Below are positions 34,214 to 41,651 of a DNA stretch of 64,000 bases, piece after piece. The notes beneath the pieces are model-generated. The model worked only from the letters and a program-made list of their open reading frames with translations, ran no database searches and was not told where the DNA came from. Numbering within the stretch: position 1 is the stretch's first letter; each line of letters starts with the position of its first letter. The DNA is taken from the NCBI RefSeq assembly GCF_003944715.1, contig NZ_RWIT01000011.1, forward strand, positions 1-64,000. The letters are read 5' to 3'. The stretch is from Hymenobacter rigui. GTDB taxonomy: Bacteria > Bacteroidota > Bacteroidia > Cytophagales > Hymenobacteraceae. Made by a program: the position numbers and the translations under genes.

Positions 34214-34681
34214 GATGGGTGGTTGGGTGGTTAGTGGTTAGGTGGAGCGGGTTTTTTGGTAGTTGATGGTGGCGTTGATTTCCTTGGCTAGTTGCTCCAA
34301 CTCACTGTCTAAAGCGAGAAACCGGGATTCGTTGATGAGCATCCGTTTAGCGGCGCGGCGGAGGAAGAATTTGGTTTCGCACAGTGAGCCCCGGGCGTAG
34401 TACAGAAACTGCCGCACTTCGCCCGGATGAAAACGGCCGCCCCCTTCCGCAATATTGGCCCCAATAGAGTCGGCCGCGCGCACGAGCTGTTTGCCCACCG
34501 TGTCCCGCGTAAACTCCGGCCAGCCAGCTATCAATTCCCAAATTCCATCCGCCACCAGCTCCGCCCGCACATACAGCCGGCGCTCCTCCAACGGTTCATA
34601 AGCCATACACCAACAAAATAAATTACTCATCAATATATTATTTCTAACCAACCACCCAACCAACCACCCAACCACCCACCT
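34214..34681. mobile_element. Repeat-flanked cassette carrying a four-helix-bundle gene
   Basis: Inverted arrays of 7-8-nt units flank one small gene. The left array 34214-34246 is built of GGTGGTT(A/G)-like units; the right array 34645-34681 has the complementary AACCACCC-type units. The cassette fits exactly between the FAD gene start (34213) and the spermidine synthase stop (34680-34682). The small gene's own stop (34238-34240) lies inside the left array. It looks like a full-length relative of the gene-less heptad elements elsewhere in the window. Confidence 0.6.
34238..34606 (-). CDS. Four-helix bundle protein (S23/IVS-encoded type)
   Basis: A 122-residue helical protein of the family first seen in 23S rRNA intervening sequences. 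It opens AYEPLEERRLYVRAELVADGIWELIA, then WPEFTRDTVGKQLVRAADSIGANIAEGGGRFHPGEVRQFLYYARGSLCETKFFLRRA, and LDSELEQLAKEINATINY. The second block (QLVRAADSIGANIAEG) is the family signature. Family members form pentamers and include the Avd accessory protein of diversity-generating retroelements; no reverse transcriptase is nearby. It is enclosed by inverted 7-8-nt arrays. An alternative ATG at 34630 would add eight residues. Confidence 0.85.
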   Translation of the reverse strand: MAYEPLEERRLYVRAELVADGIWELIAGWPEFTRDTVGKQLVRAADSIGANIAEGGGRFHPGEVRQFLYYARGSLCETKFFLRRAAKRMLINESRFLALDSELEQLAKEINATINYQKTRST

Positions 34682-36251
34682 AATGCACGTACGGGCCCCA
34701 GTCGTCTTCAAAGTAGCGGACCAAGGCCTGGTTGTTGAGCTGGTTGATGTCGGTGGGGATTTCGCTCATGTCGGGCGGGAAGAAGCGCATGTCGCGAATG
34801 GTGGCGGGCGTGACGTAGCGCAGGCCGGCGGGCAGGGGGCCGGCATCGGGCCGCCAGTGCGGGTTGCGGCCGGCCAGCACAAAGCCCCATTCCCCGAACG
34901 AGGGGACGTAGCAGTGGTAGGGCAGGGTGGTGAAGCCGGCGGCCTGCAGGGTGTGGGCCACGCACCAGAACGAGCGGCGCGCCACGTAGGGCGAGGTGCT
35001 CTGCACCACCACCCAGCCGCCCGGGGCCAGCCGCTTTTCCAGCTCCCGGTAAAACGCCGCCGAGTACAGCTTGCCGATGGAGTAGTTGCCGGGGTCGGGG
35101 AAATCCACCACAATGCACTGGTAGCGGGTAGTATCCTGGCGCACCCACTGGTAAGCGTCGCCGTTGATGACTTCTACTTTGGGGTGCAGCAAAGAGCTCT
35201 GGTTCAGCGCGCGCAGCATCTGGTTGCGCTGGAACAGGCGCGTCATACCTGCGTCGAGGTCGACCAGCCGAATATGCTGCAGCTGCGGGTATTTCAACAA
35301 CTCGCGCACGGCCAGCCCGTCGCCGCCACCCAGCACCAGCACCTGCCGGGCCCGGGGCAGCGCCTGCATGGCCGGGTGCACCAGGGCCTCGTGGTAGCGG
35401 TACTCATCGAGGGAGCTGAATTGCAGGTTACCGTTGAGAAACAGGCGCAGCTCCCGCTGATTTTTCGTGAGCACCAGCCGTTGGTAGGTGGTGCTTTTGG
35501 AGTAAATGACCTGGTCCTGAAAGGCCATGCCTTCGGTGTAGGTCTGGATGCGCTCCGCGTAGCCGAAACCTACGCCCAGGGCCACCAAAGCTGCAACTAG
35601 CGCCCCGGTGAGGCCACGCCGGAACGGGCGGGTTTCGGGGAAGCGGTACAAAGCCACGCCGGCCACCACCACGTTCAGGGCCCCGCATAGCAGCGAGGTG
35701 CGAATGAGGCCCAACTGCGGTACCAGCACCAGTGGAAACACCAACGAGGCCAACAGGGCCCCAATGTAGTCGAAGGTGAACACTCGCGAAACCAGGTCCT
35801 TGAACTCGAAACGGTTTTCCAGAATCCGCATCAGCAGCGGAATTTCCAGCCCTACCAGCACGCCCGTGAGACCCACCAGCGCATACAGAATCAGCCGGAA
35901 CGATACGGCGTACTCGAACAGCACGAACAGCAGCGGGGCGGAAAAGCCCCCCACCAGCCCCACCAGAATTTCGAGTCGGATAAACCACCGCAGCAGGGAG
36001 CCCCCCAGGTAGCGCGACAGCCAGGAACCGATGCCCATCGAAAACAGGTAGGCCCCGATGATGGTGGAAAACTGCATCACCGAGTCGCCGAGCAGGTAGC
36101 TGGCCAGGGTGCCCGCAATCAGCTCATAAATCAGTCCGCAGGTGGCAATAACAAACACGGAGCCCAGCAGCAGCGCCGAGCGGTAATCCGTCGGGGCGGC
36201 GGCCGGTTCGGGAGCCGGCTGCCGCTTCCGGCGCACGGGTACTTTATCCAT
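34680..36251 (-). CDS. Membrane-anchored spermidine synthase homologue
   Basis: A 523-residue protein. The N-terminal half (to about 240) has seven or more membrane helices, starting DYRSALLLGSVFVIATCGLIYELIAGTLASYLLGDSV. The C-terminal half is a spermidine synthase-type aminopropyltransferase: YQRLVLTKNQRELRLFLNGNLQFSSLDEYRYHEALVHPA, VLVLGGGDGLAVRELLKYP (decarboxylated-SAM site), INGDAYQW and IVVDFPDPGN. It should transfer an aminopropyl group from the SpeD product to an amine at the membrane. It overlaps the DUF350 gene by 8 bases and is in the same operon as speD. Confidence 0.9.
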   Translation of the reverse strand: MDKVPVRRKRQPAPEPAAAPTDYRSALLLGSVFVIATCGLIYELIAGTLASYLLGDSVMQFSTIIGAYLFSMGIGSWLSRYLGGSLLRWFIRLEILVGLVGGFSAPLLFVLFEYAVSFRLILYALVGLTGVLVGLEIPLLMRILENRFEFKDLVSRVFTFDYIGALLASLVFPLVLVPQLGLIRTSLLCGALNVVVAGVALYRFPETRPFRRGLTGALVAALVALGVGFGYAERIQTYTEGMAFQDQVIYSKSTTYQRLVLTKNQRELRLFLNGNLQFSSLDEYRYHEALVHPAMQALPRARQVLVLGGGDGLAVRELLKYPQLQHIRLVDLDAGMTRLFQRNQMLRALNQSSLLHPKVEVINGDAYQWVRQDTTRYQCIVVDFPDPGNYSIGKLYSAAFYRELEKRLAPGGWVVVQSTSPYVARRSFWCVAHTLQAAGFTTLPYHCYVPSFGEWGFVLAGRNPHWRPDAGPLPAGLRYVTPATIRDMRFFPPDMSEIPTDINQLNNQALVRYFEDDWGPYVH

Positions 36252-36459
36252 GAATAGCGGAGCTGATAATCAGGGCTACGGCAATCATGAAGGCCGCTGC
36301 CATAATAGCCAGGGCCGTGTTGTGCTCCTCGATAATTTCTTTCCAGAGCGTGCGGGGTGTGAGTTTTTCAATCACCACAAAGCTGATAACCAGAATGGTG
36401 ATGCCCAGCACTGAGTAAATAACCGAAGCCGCAATCAGCTTGAAGTTGAGGTATTCCAT
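36244..36459 (-). CDS. DUF350-family small membrane protein (YjfL-like)
   Basis: A 71-residue protein with two helices: LNFKLIAASVIYSVLGITILVISFVVIEKLTP and the C-terminal LAIMAAAFMIAVALIISSAIHG. The middle WKEIIEEHNTALAI is typical of DUF350 repeats; full DUF350 proteins such as YjfL usually have two such units, so this is a single-unit form. Function is unknown, but DUF350 proteins recur in loci with PspA-like, DUF4178/DUF2491 and polyamine or ATP-grasp genes. The stop overlaps the start of the spermidine synthase homologue by 8 bases, so they are translationally coupled. Confidence 0.8.
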   Translation of the reverse strand: MEYLNFKLIAASVIYSVLGITILVISFVVIEKLTPRTLWKEIIEEHNTALAIMAAAFMIAVALIISSAIHG

Positions 36460-36461
36460 AG

Positions 36462-36660
36462 GGAAGGAGGTTCGTTGGCAGTTACTGATTGTCAGTTGTT
36501 CGTTGTCAATTTCCGAAGCGTCATGCAGGGGCGCAGCCGAAGCATCTCGCGTACTAATGTCTGGGTTACCGTTGCAGCGTCAGCATGCGAGATTCCTCGG
36601 CTGTGCTCGAAACAACGTGCTGTTCGCAACTGGCAACAGACAACCAGCAACTAACAACTC
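36462..36660. repeat. Nested element: heptad arrays enclosing a GAAGCATCT-family palindrome
   Basis: The outer left array (36470-36516) has TTGTCAG/TTGTTCG units. The outer right array (36620-36660) carries the complementary type (CAACCAGCAACTAACAACTC). Between them lies an imperfect palindrome with the GCATGCGAGATTCCTCGGCT core. The right array ends AACTCA and supplies the TGA stop of the neighbouring small gene, as in the copy at 9319-9434. Confidence 0.8.
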
Positions 36661-36850
36661 ATTTATGGAAATACGTGGCGCGGCCCCCGGTGCCGTGGTA
36701 GCCGCCGTTGCCGTTGAGGTTGGGTTCCTGCTCATTATCGTCGCCGAGCAGGCGGTAACCCGAGAGGCCGGCCCACACGAACCCGCCGTACGTAAGAGCC
36801 GCAAACAGGGCATAGAAGCGGATTTTCCAGAGGGAGCGGAGCCAGTTCAT
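36659..36850 (-). CDS. Small single-pass membrane protein in the polyamine operon
   Basis: A 63-residue protein, MNWLRSLWKIRFYALFAALTYGGFVWAGLSGYRLLGDDNEQEP..., with one membrane helix and a Gly/Asn-rich tail (NLNGNGGYHGTGG) that probably faces the periplasm. It starts 20 bases after the DUF4178 stop, which supports real translation. Its TGA stop is provided by the inserted repeat, so the original C-terminus may have been different. It resembles small hydrophobic partners that accompany DUF350/DUF4178 genes; no formal family is recognised. Confidence 0.7.
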   Translation of the reverse strand: MNWLRSLWKIRFYALFAALTYGGFVWAGLSGYRLLGDDNEQEPNLNGNGGYHGTGGRATYFHK

Positions 36851-36870
36851 AAGCGGCAGCTGGTTAAGAA

Positions 36871-38214
36871 TCAGGAATCGGAGGAGGCGTAGGGGCTGAA
36901 GTCACTGTTTTCCCAGCGAGTCCGCTCGTGCAAGGCCCGCCGGAGGTATAAAATGCCAGGATACAGCAATAGTAGCAGCAGGGCTAGTACGGCATTGGAG
37001 CCTGCCGTCGCCCGCGCCTCTACCCGGGCCCGAAAGTGAATGCCAAAGGTATTGACCGGGTCGGTGACAGGATAAAAATTGAGGTGGTAACGGCCGGTAG
37101 GCACCGTGTTCAGTAGCAGTTCCTGTTGTTTGTTGCCTTCGCTCCAGCTTTCCCCGTCCTCAACCCCGGAATAGTATTCGATGCTGCCGGTACCCGCAAA
37201 CTGCTGTCCGGTTTGCTCATTTACCAGCGTGAAGGGCACTTCTACCCAGGTATTGTTCACCTCTGCCTGCAGGTTTATGTTCAGCGCCCCGGTGCCCGGT
37301 ACGGTGAAGGAAGGGGATATCAGCGGCTGCCGCTCCTGCGCGGTGCCGGTGCCGGGTACGGCAAGGCGGGCCGAATCGGGGGCTGCCACAACGGGCACCT
37401 CACTTACAAACTCCTGGTTGAATACCGTTTCGTTGCCCCATAGCATCAGGTACAAGTGCGTAACCACTACCAGCAAAGCCATCAGCAACGAGAACGTGCG
37501 CAGCTGGGGCCAGATGGCCGCGCCGGGGGCGGGCTGGGCGGCCCCCACGCCGTTGCGGTAAGGCAGCTGCTCCGGTTGCAGCCCGAAGGCTTCGGCTACT
37601 TCCCTGGGCTCCAGATGGTGGGCTTTAAACCAATGATTGTAGCTCTTGTTTTTCCGCTCCCGCACCAGCATAAGGGGCGGACTGATGTACTCAGAAATCG
37701 TCAGGCCCTCATCGGCCAGCACGTTCCAGTCAAACTCCCCCTCGGCATATAGAATGCGGGGCGAATACCGGTTATAGAGGGCGTAATCGGTTTCCGGGGT
37801 TTCCACCACGCCGCCCAGGCTTACGCGGTACTGCTGCTTCGTAGCCGTAATCAGCAGCCAATGGCCTTGAAAAACCGCCAGCTGCCGGTACGCGCCGGTG
37901 GCCTCTTCACGCAGCTGGAACTCTTCCCAGCGGTAGGACGCGTGCTTGGCTTCGCAGCGCCACATGTAACCCGTTACCCGGTAGGTCTTGCCCTCCAGTT
38001 GGCCGGTGCTGCCGATGGCCAGAACGGGCGAATGAGTTGGCACCTCCTTGAACTTGCGCAGCTGCTTGGGCGCGCCGGTTTCGGGGTATTCAAAAAACGT
38101 CCGGCACTGTGCGCACCCGAAAAAGGCGCTGTGCACGGCGTCGTAGTAGCGGACCTCATGGCCGCAGTTGGGGCACTTTACGGCTGCCGGAGCCAGGCTA
38201 AAAAGCTGGCTCAT
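36871..38214 (-). CDS. DUF4178 protein with zinc ribbon and membrane helices
   Basis: A 447-residue protein. An N-terminal zinc ribbon has two CxxC pairs (VKCPNCGHE and FGCAQCRTF). Next is the DUF4178 domain (LAIGSTGQLEGKTYRVTGYMWRCE ... YRWEEFQLREEATGAYRQLAVFQGHWLLIT), a membrane helix (LLMALLVVVTHLYLMLW), a beta-rich extracytoplasmic segment of about 140 residues and a final membrane helix (AVLALLLLLLYPGILYL) with a charged cytoplasmic tail. The frame is open upstream to 38697, but the ATG at 38214 forms an ATGA overlap with speD. DUF4178 is linked to PspA/DUF350/polyamine gene sets; the biochemical function is unknown. Confidence 0.85.
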   Translation of the reverse strand: MSQLFSLAPAAVKCPNCGHEVRYYDAVHSAFFGCAQCRTFFEYPETGAPKQLRKFKEVPTHSPVLAIGSTGQLEGKTYRVTGYMWRCEAKHASYRWEEFQLREEATGAYRQLAVFQGHWLLITATKQQYRVSLGGVVETPETDYALYNRYSPRILYAEGEFDWNVLADEGLTISEYISPPLMLVRERKNKSYNHWFKAHHLEPREVAEAFGLQPEQLPYRNGVGAAQPAPGAAIWPQLRTFSLLMALLVVVTHLYLMLWGNETVFNQEFVSEVPVVAAPDSARLAVPGTGTAQERQPLISPSFTVPGTGALNINLQAEVNNTWVEVPFTLVNEQTGQQFAGTGSIEYYSGVEDGESWSEGNKQQELLLNTVPTGRYHLNFYPVTDPVNTFGIHFRARVEARATAGSNAVLALLLLLLYPGILYLRRALHERTRWENSDFSPYASSDS

Positions 38215-38564
38215 CGGCGGACTTCGGTTTTGCTGGTCTCGGTGGCCCCGAAGAACGCCAGGGTGGCAGCGTATAGCTCCCGGGCCCGGTCGGCATTGTC
38301 GCGGCGAAAGTTGCTCAGGAACACGTCGAAGGTAGCCAGGCCGTGTTCGGGCCAGGTATGAATGCTCAGGTGCGACTCGGTGAGAGCCACCACGGCTGTG
38401 AAGCCGCCGGCCGGGAAAGCGTGGTAGGCGGCCCCCACTGCCGTAAGGCCCTGCGCTGCTACCTGGGCCTCGAAGAATGCCCGACAGGCCGGCATATCGT
38501 GAAGAGCGGCCACCGGGGCAGTGAAAGTGGCCAGAATATGCAGGCCCGGAGCATAAAGATTCAT
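38211..38564 (-). CDS. speD: S-adenosylmethionine decarboxylase proenzyme (bacterial SpeD)
   Basis: A 117-residue SpeD of the small, pyruvoyl-dependent bacterial/archaeal class. The self-cleavage motif is intact: LTESHLSIHTWPE, with cleavage expected between Glu and Ser to form the pyruvoyl group. The C-terminal His/Phe-rich strand (LATFDVFLSN) is also typical. It makes decarboxylated SAM, the aminopropyl donor for the spermidine synthase homologue further down the operon. It is the first gene of the operon; its stop overlaps the DUF4178 start as ATGA. A terminator at 38643 isolates it from the gene upstream. Confidence 0.93.
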   Translation of the reverse strand: MNLYAPGLHILATFTAPVAALHDMPACRAFFEAQVAAQGLTAVGAAYHAFPAGGFTAVVALTESHLSIHTWPEHGLATFDVFLSNFRRDNADRARELYAATLAFFGATETSKTEVRR

Positions 38565-38642
38565 TGGCACAGATAAGCGTAGCTGTCCGCCCGCCGGGGC
38601 AGTGTCCGAAGACAATACTACACAGGTACCGGCACGTATCAA

Positions 38643-38677
38643 AACCGCCCTCCACGACCGGGGCGTGGAGGGCGGTT
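38643..38677 (-). terminator. Strong hairpin terminator
   Basis: AACCGCCCTCCACG (38643-38656) pairs exactly with CGTGGAGGGCGGTT (38664-38677). On the minus strand it is followed by TTTTG. It ends the alpha/beta-hydrolase transcript before speD. Confidence 0.88.
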
Positions 38678-38766
38678 GCGCTGCGGGGCGGGCTCACGGG
38701 CGGCGGCCCGCCTATCTGTAACGGCCGGATATGGAACCGCTACCGGCCGCGCCGAGTCTGGTACAG

Positions 38767-40374
38767 CTAGTTTTTAGCGTTCTGCCGGATTTCCGGCGCA
38801 GTGGTCGGCTTGCTGGCCGGCGCCAGGGCCTGTATCCAGTTGCGCATGATATCAAGGGCTGCGGTAGCCACAACCGGGGAGGGTTGCCCATCAATAAGAG
38901 GCCACTCAGTAACCGGGGCCTGAAACAGATGATTCAGGCCGTCGAGGCGGCGCACCTGCAGCTGCCGGTTGCTCTTGAGGCCTTTTTCCAGGGCGCCGAG
39001 GTTGGCCGTAGCGTTTACCAGTAAGTCATCGGAGCCGTGCAGCAGCAGCACGGGGCATTGCACGGCGGCCAGCTCCCGCTGCGGATAGAAGCGCAGGTAG
39101 GAGCGGGTCCAGGGGCTGGTGAGCCAGGCGGCGCCGGCCTGGTACGTGGAGTCGGCTTGGCCGGGGTGGGCCTCCCGCAGCATGGGTGTCAGCAGGGCCT
39201 GGGCCGCCAGGTCGTCGGGCATCTGTCGCACCATTTCCAGCACGGGCCGCTGTGCCTTCATCAGGGCATCCAGCCGTTTCTTTTCCTCCGCCTTCTGGCG
39301 TAAGTATTGCTGATCAAGGTAAATCTGAATCTGAGCAGCATTCGAGCCATCGGCCCGCATTTTTTCCACCTGCTCCTGAATAGTGGTGGTGCGCCGCTGC
39401 TGGTCGCGCAGGGCTTTGTTGAGAAGGGTATCAGCCACGGCCTGGGGCTGGGCCAGACCCGGCTGCACGCTGAGCACATCGGAGCCGGGCAGGCCGGCGG
39501 CCGCCAGCGTAACCACAAAAGCGGGGGGCAGCGGACGAGCCGCCGCCAGCAGGGCCACGTTTCCGCCTTCGCCATGCCCAATCAGGCCGATGTGCTGCGC
39601 ATCAACCAATGGCTGCGTGCGCATGAAAGCCAGTGCCGCCTGCGCATCCCGGGTACGGTCATCAGGACTGGCTAGCTCCGTCTGGCCGCCCGACTGGCCT
39701 ACGCCCCGGTCGTGGAAGCGCAATACGGCAATGCCGCGGCGGGTGAGGTGGTCGGCCAGGCCGCCCAGCAGCTTGTAGTTGCCGTACTGGCCATCCTGGT
39801 TCTGCGGACCCCAATCGGAGAGCAATACTACGGACGGAAACGGACCCTGCCCGGCGGGGATGGTAAGTGTGCCCTGAAGGGAAATCTTATCTGCTTCATT
39901 ACGGATGCTGACCTCCTGTACCCGGTAGGGGGGAGGAAAGCGAAACGTTTTGGGGGCGCTGGGCGGTGGCGGGATAAACTCCAGAGTAAGCGGTGCCTTA
40001 AACCCTGGCTGCGTCCAGGTGCCCGTAATGTGCTTGCCATCGGGGGTGCGGGCACCAATAAACCGGCAGCCTACTTCCTCCGCCACAAACAGCACCGTGT
40101 CGCCTTTCTGGGCCACGGCGGTGGGGATTCGGTTAATGCGCTGCGGCACCACGTTCAGCACGGCAAAGCGGTTGCCGCTAGCCAGCTCAGTTACAATAAT
40201 CTGGATGGGTAGGCTGCCGCCGGGCACCTGTAGCGGGCCTTTCCACTCACCCTCCAAGCTATACTTGTTCAGTACCTGTGCACTGGCCAGAACAGGAGCC
40301 AGCAGCATTAATCCCAGGACCAGCGCCCGCCAGAATTTCCGGCTGCCGCTCCTGTTAACTCGCCCAACCTTCAT
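38767..40374 (-). CDS. Secreted alpha/beta hydrolase with Ser-to-Gly change at the nucleophile
   Basis: A 535-residue secreted protein (leader KFWRALVLGLMLLAPVLASAQ). An N-terminal beta domain (about 30-140: LEGEWKGPLQVPGGSLPIQIIV) precedes the hydrolase core: VVLLSDWGPQNQDG, HDRGVGQSGG, and the elbow HIGLIGHGEGGNVALLAA. Family members carry G-H-S-E-G-G here. The codon is GGC, one transition from AGC, so the nucleophilic serine is absent. The later Asp (VLLLHGSDDLLVN) and His (DGLNHLFQ) positions are intact. It may be an inactive or altered enzyme, or carry a recent mutation. ATG at 40374 is chosen over an upstream GTG. Confidence 0.85.
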   Translation of the reverse strand: MKVGRVNRSGSRKFWRALVLGLMLLAPVLASAQVLNKYSLEGEWKGPLQVPGGSLPIQIIVTELASGNRFAVLNVVPQRINRIPTAVAQKGDTVLFVAEEVGCRFIGARTPDGKHITGTWTQPGFKAPLTLEFIPPPPSAPKTFRFPPPYRVQEVSIRNEADKISLQGTLTIPAGQGPFPSVVLLSDWGPQNQDGQYGNYKLLGGLADHLTRRGIAVLRFHDRGVGQSGGQTELASPDDRTRDAQAALAFMRTQPLVDAQHIGLIGHGEGGNVALLAAARPLPPAFVVTLAAAGLPGSDVLSVQPGLAQPQAVADTLLNKALRDQQRRTTTIQEQVEKMRADGSNAAQIQIYLDQQYLRQKAEEKKRLDALMKAQRPVLEMVRQMPDDLAAQALLTPMLREAHPGQADSTYQAGAAWLTSPWTRSYLRFYPQRELAAVQCPVLLLHGSDDLLVNATANLGALEKGLKSNRQLQVRRLDGLNHLFQAPVTEWPLIDGQPSPVVATAALDIMRNWIQALAPASKPTTAPEIRQNAKN

Positions 40375-40431
40375 ATGCTGTAACACACTGCCTTAAAAAG
40401 TGCAAAGAATACCTGAAACTGCAGAAAACAC

Positions 40432-41415
40432 TTATGGAAGCAGTACCCGGTTGATGACGTGCACCGTGCCGTTGGTGCACTGCACATCCGGAATAACCAT
40501 GGCAGCGGGGGCCGCATTGTTTTTGCCCTGTACCGTCAGCACCCCATCTGTAAAGGCCCCCAGCCTGAGCGGCGAGCCACCCAGGGGGGTAACCGTAGTG
40601 TTTTCGGGTAGCTCGGGTGTGAACTTGCCGCCCGGCACCACGTGGTTGAGCAGCACGGCCTGTACCGTGGCTTTCGGCAGCCGCCGGATATCGGCCGGCA
40701 CGTTCAGCGGCACGCCCAGCAGGGTGCCCAGCTCGCGGAATGCCTGATCGGTAGGCGCAAACACAGTGAGCTGCGGACTGCCCGCCGATGCCGACAGCGG
40801 CCCCACCAGCTCCGCATACACCACGGCCTCTACCAGAAAGCTCAGCTCCGGCGTGGTAAACACCTTGGCATCCTTGAGCGCAATGGCCGACTGCACAATG
40901 TCCAGTCCGGTAGCCAGCATCACCTTATCTACTACATGCACGGTGCCGTTGGCGGCTTTTACATCGGTAGCCAGAATGCGGGAGCCGTTAATGTACCGTA
41001 CGCCGCTGCGCTCAATAATACGGCGGCTCACGCCCAGCGCCGACACAGAGCTGGACCCGGGGGTAAGTGCTGCACCGGGTAGGTCCCCATTGGATACGTG
41101 GTACAGCAGCGTGCTCGTCAGGAATGAGGTCTGCAGTCCGGCCAGGTCAGGGGCGGAGCGGAAACCCAGCCGGGCAAAAGCCGAATTGTTAGGGGCAAAA
41201 ACAGTGTAGTTACCGCTGGCGTCATTTGGATTCTTATTGGATAGTACACCGGCTACTCCGCCCCGTACAGCAGCATCTTCCAATAACTGGAAGTCGTCAT
41301 TCCCAACAGCAATACTGGCAATGGATGGTGTAGCGTCTTGGTCCTTGCCGCAACCAGTCAGGAGTAGCGTGCCGGTCAGGAGTAAGGCTAAGGGGCTGTA
41401 AAACAGTTTTTTCAT
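40432..41415 (-). CDS. Lipoprotein with two fasciclin (FAS1) domains
   Basis: A 327-residue lipoprotein (MKKLFYSPLALLLTGTLLLTGC). Two FAS1 domains follow. The first (about 40-175) shows YTVFAPNNSAFARLGF, LLYHVSNGDLPGAAL, and TDVKAANGTVHVVDKVMLA. The second (about 180-327) shows LTVFAPTDQAFRELGTLLG, LLNHVVPGGKF and VQCTNGTVHVINRVLLP. FAS1 domains mediate adhesion. The protein is probably on the outer leaflet or surface. It precedes the altered alpha/beta hydrolase gene by 57 bases and may share its transcript. Confidence 0.93.
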   Translation of the reverse strand: MKKLFYSPLALLLTGTLLLTGCGKDQDATPSIASIAVGNDDFQLLEDAAVRGGVAGVLSNKNPNDASGNYTVFAPNNSAFARLGFRSAPDLAGLQTSFLTSTLLYHVSNGDLPGAALTPGSSSVSALGVSRRIIERSGVRYINGSRILATDVKAANGTVHVVDKVMLATGLDIVQSAIALKDAKVFTTPELSFLVEAVVYAELVGPLSASAGSPQLTVFAPTDQAFRELGTLLGVPLNVPADIRRLPKATVQAVLLNHVVPGGKFTPELPENTTVTPLGGSPLRLGAFTDGVLTVQGKNNAAPAAMVIPDVQCTNGTVHVINRVLLP

Positions 41416-41570
41416 ACAGTAAGATGCTTTTTCAAGGTTCTTTCAGCTACTTTTGTGGCCGAACCCGGATACTAACGAGAACAAAAGTTCAACGGATTTA
41501 TCTAATCCGCAAACCGAACGAATAATTGTTTTCGTAGGTGATGCCGAGCGACTGGGAAAAGTATTTCTCT

Positions 41571-41601
41571 TTTTGGGAATAATATGAATTTTGTACTTTT
41601 C
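41571..41601 (+). promoter_or_regulatory. Candidate Bacteroidota promoter (-33 TTTTG / -7 TACTTTTC)
   Basis: TTTTG at 41571-41575 and TACTTTTC at 41594-41601 are 18 bases apart. The second matches TAnnTTTG at all but the last position. A start near 41608 would leave a ~44-base leader before the barrel protein gene at 41652. Confidence 0.4.
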
Positions 41602-41651
41602 TCATTCGTGTTAGTTTACCTCATTTCCCGGCACCAACCTTCTTCAATTCG

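Noticed and set aside
34214..34681. Diversity-generating retroelement, suggested by the Avd-like four-helix-bundle protein
   Set aside because: There is no reverse transcriptase, template repeat or variable-region gene nearby. The protein also occurs outside such elements.
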